Assembly (NCBI RefSeq): GCF_032999765.1
Contig: NZ_CP136051.1
Location: 4,068,417-4,132,416, forward strand
Reading direction: 5' to 3'
DNA: 64,000 nucleotides
From: Imperialibacter roseus
GTDB lineage: Bacteria; Bacteroidota; Bacteroidia; Cytophagales; Cyclobacteriaceae
In this document: positions 60,372 to 64,000 of the stretch, piece by piece
Numbering within the stretch: the stretch's first letter is position 1
How the letters are laid out: the number at the start of each line of letters is the position of its first letter
The notes under the pieces: generated by a model
Seen by the model: the letters and a program-made list of their open reading frames with translations, nothing else
The model's database searches: none
What the model was told of the DNA's origin: nothing
Translations under genes and position numbers: made by a program

Positions 60372-60388
60372 GCAGCTATTTATTACCC

Positions 60389-61609
60389 ATGAGTATATAC
60401 AACAATCAGCAGCTTCACGACATTGACAAACAACACTACCTCCCCACCTTCGGCAGGTTTCCCATTACATTCGAGCGGGGAAAAGGTGCCAAACTCTGGG
60501 ATACCGATGGCAAAGAGTATATCGATATGCTGGCCGGTATCGCTGTTTGCAATGTAGGCCATTGTCATCCAACAGTGGTGAAGGCGCTCCGGGAGCAGGC
60601 AGGCAAGCTGATGCACATCTCCAACTTTTTCCTCAGCGAGCCCCAGGCGCTACTGGCCAAGAGGCTCAGCGAAATCTCCGGCATGGACAGGGTGTTTTTC
60701 AGCAATAGCGGGGCCGAGTCGGCTGAAGGCGCCATAAAAATTGCCCGGAAGTATGGCCACAGCAAAGGAAAAGGTGGTACCGTCATCTCTATGAAAAACT
60801 GCTTTCATGGCAGAACGCTGGCCACGATAGCCACTGGCAAAAAAACGATGCAGGATGGCTTCGAACCCATTCCACAGGGCTTTATGCAAGTGCCATTTAA
60901 CGACATAGACGCACTGAAGAAGGCTTTGCAGGACAATAATCCGAAAGGCGGCACTCACCAAATATCCGCTATCATCGTAGAGCCCATTCAGGGGGAAGGC
61001 GGTATCAATGTAGCTGACCTTGAATTCCTCAAAGCGCTGCGTCAATTGTGCGACGACGAAGAAATTGTGCTGATTTTTGATGAAATCCAATCTGGCATCG
61101 GCCGCACGGGCAAGTGGTTCGCCAAGGATCATTTCGGCGTGCAGCCTGATATCATGACCCTCGCCAAAGGTCTTGGAGGTGGTATTCCCATCGGTGCCAT
61201 CCTGTGCAGTGAGAAAATGGCCTCTGTCATGAAACCGGGCGACCATGGCACCACCTTCGGGGGCAATCCGCTTGTTTGCGCTACGTCGCTGGCCGTGCTG
61301 GAAGTGATTGAAGAAGAGAACTTACTGACGGCCGCAGCAGAAAAAGGAATCTGGCTCAAAAAGGCCCTGTTGGACATGAACGAGTCTTCCCTCAAGGAAG
61401 TAAGGGGAAGAGGGCTCATGATCGGTGCTGAGTTCGATTTTGAAACCAAGCCCCTCGTGGTGGAAATGCTGAAAAACGGCGTGGTAGCCAATGCCACGGC
61501 AGGGAATGTGCTGCGTTTGGTGCCGCCACTCACTATCGGCTACGATGAGATGGAGCAGGCCATTACCGTATTAAAAGAATCACTGATAAACATAAAGGCC
61601 CATGCCTAA
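60389..61609 (+). CDS. argD: Acetylornithine aminotransferase
   Basis: 406 residues, class III PLP aminotransferase. Landmarks: YIDMLAGIAVCNVGHCHP, the phosphate-binding SNSGAESAEGAIK, NCFHGRT, Asp 231 in LIFDEIQSGIGRTG and PLP Lys 260 in TLAKGLGGGIPIGA. It converts N-acetylglutamate semialdehyde to N-acetylornithine with glutamate as donor. Operon context with argC and argJ supports acetylornithine over related substrates; some Bacteroidota instead use succinylated intermediates. ATG 60389 is the first good start. It overlaps argC by 8 bases. Confidence 0.92.
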   Translation: MSIYNNQQLHDIDKQHYLPTFGRFPITFERGKGAKLWDTDGKEYIDMLAGIAVCNVGHCHPTVVKALREQAGKLMHISNFFLSEPQALLAKRLSEISGMDRVFFSNSGAESAEGAIKIARKYGHSKGKGGTVISMKNCFHGRTLATIATGKKTMQDGFEPIPQGFMQVPFNDIDALKKALQDNNPKGGTHQISAIIVEPIQGEGGINVADLEFLKALRQLCDDEEIVLIFDEIQSGIGRTGKWFAKDHFGVQPDIMTLAKGLGGGIPIGAILCSEKMASVMKPGDHGTTFGGNPLVCATSLAVLEVIEEENLLTAAAEKGIWLKKALLDMNESSLKEVRGRGLMIGAEFDFETKPLVVEMLKNGVVANATAGNVLRLVPPLTIGYDEMEQAITVLKESLINIKAHA

Positions 61610-62636
61610 GAAAAAGATAGGCGTTGTTGGCGCCACTGGTTACACTGGTTCAGAGCTTGTTCGCATCCTGGCCAACCACCCCGAAGTAGAGATTGCCGTC
61701 ATTACGTCAGAAAGTCGGGCGGGTGAGAAATTTTCAGATGTTCACCCGTTTTTCAAAGACATCGTTGACCAACCCTTACACAAGGCCGACAAGGTGAACG
61801 AGCTCGACCTTGACCTGGTTTTCCTCGCTCTGCCGCACGGTGTGTCGATGGAATATGTGAAGCAGTTTGCCGGCAAAGGCTTTAAAATCGTTGACTTTTC
61901 AGGCGACTTCCGTCTCGACTCCCCGAAAACTTACGAGGAATGGTACAACAAGCCACACACGTTCGTCGAAGGCTTCGATACTGCCGTTTATGGTCTTCCG
62001 GAACTTTTCTACGACAAAATCAAAGGTGCTGACCTGGTGGCTAATCCGGGCTGCTACCCCACAAGCGCTATTTTGCCCCTGGCGCCGTTGCTTGCAAATG
62101 GTATCATTGAAAGCAAAGGCATCATCATCGATGCGAAGTCGGGCATCACTGGCGCCGGCATTAAAGCCAGCACCACCACTCACTTTTCGAATGTGAACGA
62201 CAATTTCAAGGCTTATGGTTTAAAGAACCATCGCCACACCATTGAGATCCAAGGCGTGTTGGATGGCATAACAGCCGGGGTGACACTTCAATTCACCCCT
62301 CACCTGCTGCCGGTAGATCGTGGCATCCTTTCAACGACTTACGCCAGGCCTAAGGGCGCTACAAGCAGTGCTGAATTGAAAGCACTTTATCAGGACTTTT
62401 ACAAAGACAAGCCCTTTGTAAGAATCTGCGGCACGCCACCTGCCATCAAAGACGTGCGGGGCAGCAACTATTGCAATATATACGCCGACTTCGACGAGCG
62501 AACAGGCAATATCATCCTCATCAGCACCATCGACAACCTGGTGAAGGGTGCCGCCGGGCAAGCTGTTCAAAACATGAACATCATGCTCGGCTTCGAAGAA
62601 TCTTTAGGTTTAAATCAAATACCCGTCAACCCATGA
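61602..62636 (+). CDS. argC: N-acetyl-gamma-glutamyl-phosphate reductase
   Basis: 344 residues. The NADP-binding start is GVVGATGYTGSELVRIL, the catalytic Cys 151 is in NPGCYPTSAILPL, and the later active-site His is in LKNHRHTIEIQGV. It reduces N-acetylglutamyl phosphate to the semialdehyde. The start overlaps argD by 8 bases, and the stop overlaps the argJ start (ATGA), so translation is coupled across three genes. Confidence 0.95.
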   Translation: MPKKKIGVVGATGYTGSELVRILANHPEVEIAVITSESRAGEKFSDVHPFFKDIVDQPLHKADKVNELDLDLVFLALPHGVSMEYVKQFAGKGFKIVDFSGDFRLDSPKTYEEWYNKPHTFVEGFDTAVYGLPELFYDKIKGADLVANPGCYPTSAILPLAPLLANGIIESKGIIIDAKSGITGAGIKASTTTHFSNVNDNFKAYGLKNHRHTIEIQGVLDGITAGVTLQFTPHLLPVDRGILSTTYARPKGATSSAELKALYQDFYKDKPFVRICGTPPAIKDVRGSNYCNIYADFDERTGNIILISTIDNLVKGAAGQAVQNMNIMLGFEESLGLNQIPVNP

Positions 62637-63844
62637 TCAAGAACATTACCAATGTAAGAGGCATCAAATGCTGGGGCGCTCATTCGGGTGTCAAATCACT
62701 GCGGCGTGACCTGGCTTTGATATATTCTGAAGTACCCGCCAATGGTGCGGCTGTTTTCACCCAAAACAAGGTGGTGGCTGAGCCCATCAAGGTATCAAGA
62801 GAAAACATCAAAGGCGGTATCGTTCAGGCTATCGTTATCAACGCTGGCAACGCCAACGCCTGCACAGGCCAACAAGGAGCAGACGGCGCTCAGGCCATGC
62901 TGAAAACCGCCGCCGAAGCGCTTGGCATCGATCAAAAATCTATCATTATTGCTTCCACTGGCATTATTGGGGAGCCGTTTCCCACTGAAGATGTGGTAAA
63001 AGGCATCATCGAATCAGCTCCAAAGCTGAGCAGTAAATCAAACGCTGGGTCGTTTGCCGCCAACGCCATTCTTACGACCGACACTTTTCCAAAAGAGGGC
63101 TTTCTGGAGTTTGAGCTCGATGGCCATGAAATCAACATGGGCGGTATCGCCAAAGGATCGGGCATGATCCACCCCAACATGGCCACCATGCTGGCATTTA
63201 TTGCCACCGACGTAGCAATAGAGTCGAAGCTTTTGCAGAAAACCCTGAAGGAGGTAGTTGACCGGACTTTCAATATGATCACGGTAGATGGCGACACCTC
63301 AACTAACGACATGGTGGTGGTGATGGCCAACGGCAAGGCTGAAAATGACATACTGAAGTCGGAAAAAGACAAGGGCTATGACGTGTTCAAAGCAAAGCTA
63401 GAGGAGATGATGAAGCACCTTTGTATGCTGATCGTTTCGGACGGGGAAGGGTCTTCGAAGTTTCTCGAATATACCGTTAAGAATGCAACAGATGAGGTAA
63501 CGGCCAGAAAAATATGCCGGGCCGTGTCGAGCTCCACCCTGGTAAAGACTGCCATGTTTGGCCGTGACCCCAACTGGGGACGCATTGTTTGCGCAGCAGG
63601 CAATGCCGACGTACCATTCAACTTCGAAAAAGCCGACCTATACCTTGGCGATGACAAAGAGATGATACAGGTGCTGGAAAAAGGCAAGCCGCTCGACTAC
63701 GACCGCAACTATATGAAACGAGTGCTTCGGGAGTCACATATCTATATCAACCTCGATTTGAACGAAGGAAAGGCAGAAGCCACCGGCTGGGGTACTGATT
63801 TGACAACGGATTACGTGCTGTTTAACTCGGTGTATACGACTTAG
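62633..63844 (+). CDS. argJ: Glutamate N-acetyltransferase / amino-acid N-acetyltransferase
   Basis: 403 residues from ATG 62633. A longer in-frame extension into argC exists, but family members begin at this Met (GIKCWGAHSGVK follows). The autocleavage site is KGSGMIHPNMATML, with Thr 185 as the new N-terminal nucleophile. ArgJ moves acetyl from acetylornithine to glutamate, recycling the acetyl group. The order argD-argC-argJ with overlaps makes one operon. argB and argF/G/H are not in the window. Confidence 0.94.
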   Translation: MIKNITNVRGIKCWGAHSGVKSLRRDLALIYSEVPANGAAVFTQNKVVAEPIKVSRENIKGGIVQAIVINAGNANACTGQQGADGAQAMLKTAAEALGIDQKSIIIASTGIIGEPFPTEDVVKGIIESAPKLSSKSNAGSFAANAILTTDTFPKEGFLEFELDGHEINMGGIAKGSGMIHPNMATMLAFIATDVAIESKLLQKTLKEVVDRTFNMITVDGDTSTNDMVVVMANGKAENDILKSEKDKGYDVFKAKLEEMMKHLCMLIVSDGEGSSKFLEYTVKNATDEVTARKICRAVSSSTLVKTAMFGRDPNWGRIVCAAGNADVPFNFEKADLYLGDDKEMIQVLEKGKPLDYDRNYMKRVLRESHIYINLDLNEGKAEATGWGTDLTTDYVLFNSVYTT

Positions 63845-64000
63845 GTAAGACCGGAGACCGAAGCAGGCGTCGGGGCGGCAAGCAGGCAGGTTGCGCTGGG
63901 GCCGTCAGACGTCATCCTCGACGCCTCATCAGCATTCTTCCGATACCGTTGAAAAGAAATCAGTCGATGATTTCGTCAGGGTTTATTTATCTTAATTGCT
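63845..64000. other. Sequence after argJ to the window end
   Basis: 156 bp without recognisable gene or clear terminator. It may reach the promoter or start of a further gene beyond the window. Confidence 0.3.

Noticed and set aside
62471-62632. Extended N-terminus of ArgJ
   Set aside because: It lies wholly inside argC in another frame and family members start at the Met encoded at 62633.

Overview
This window reads as chromosome from a Bacteroidota bacterium, most likely a free-living, possibly marine member of the Cytophagales. The support is a type IX secretion C-terminal sorting domain on the first protein, tetratricopeptide and FlgO-like regulators, orphan FtsX-type permeases, gene starts without clear Shine-Dalgarno sequences, and the protein families themselves. 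Most of the window has balanced to fairly GC-rich coding sequence. The loci at about 24.9-25.5 kb and 37.4-42.5 kb are visibly AT-rich and look acquired. No plasmid or phage genes were seen, and no insertion sequence was recognised.

Layout. 0-12 kb is mostly housekeeping: the end of a secreted beta-propeller protein, a small membrane protein, the t6A enzyme TsaC/Sua5, phosphoglycerate kinase with a clear terminator, a TPR histidine kinase, an S41 protease-RecQ pair, a crotonase and a second histidine kinase. 12-22 kb is accessory: a DUF1593 protein, a sensor-like membrane protein coupled to a TrkH potassium transporter, then a repeat-rich stretch. That stretch holds a 487-bp direct duplication with an exact 1600-bp offset, a 22-bp-period array of short palindromes ending at an HTH gene, ten copies or parts of a REP-like element (nine here, one at 32.3 kb), and two paralogous lipoproteins.

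22-37 kb contains a LytTR regulator with a direct-repeat site shared with an ExbB-like gene, an HxlR-SDR-NTF2 cluster, a PIN toxin with a small partner gene, a class V aminotransferase, a sulfur import/sulfurtransferase operon, a two-component system, a Crp-type regulator with three small genes, and metabolic enzymes. 37.4-42.5 kb looks like a defence island: a 1363-residue protein with a candidate PD-(D/E)XK nuclease and a STAND-like NTPase, then a zeta toxin with an overlapping 44-residue upstream ORF.

42.7-64 kb returns to core-type genes: an ABC permease, an AraC-TPR regulator, an acyltransferase, an ABC-F protein, ComEC, PhoH, a DUF62 enzyme, tRNA-Leu(CAA), and the arginine operon argD-argC-argJ with a possible leader ORF and a 5' UTR hairpin.

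The most unusual signal is the palindrome array at 17761-18268. About 23 units keep a 22-bp spacing while the palindrome sequences differ. A second, shorter array with the same period but another core lies at 57956-58087. I do not recognise either as a described element.
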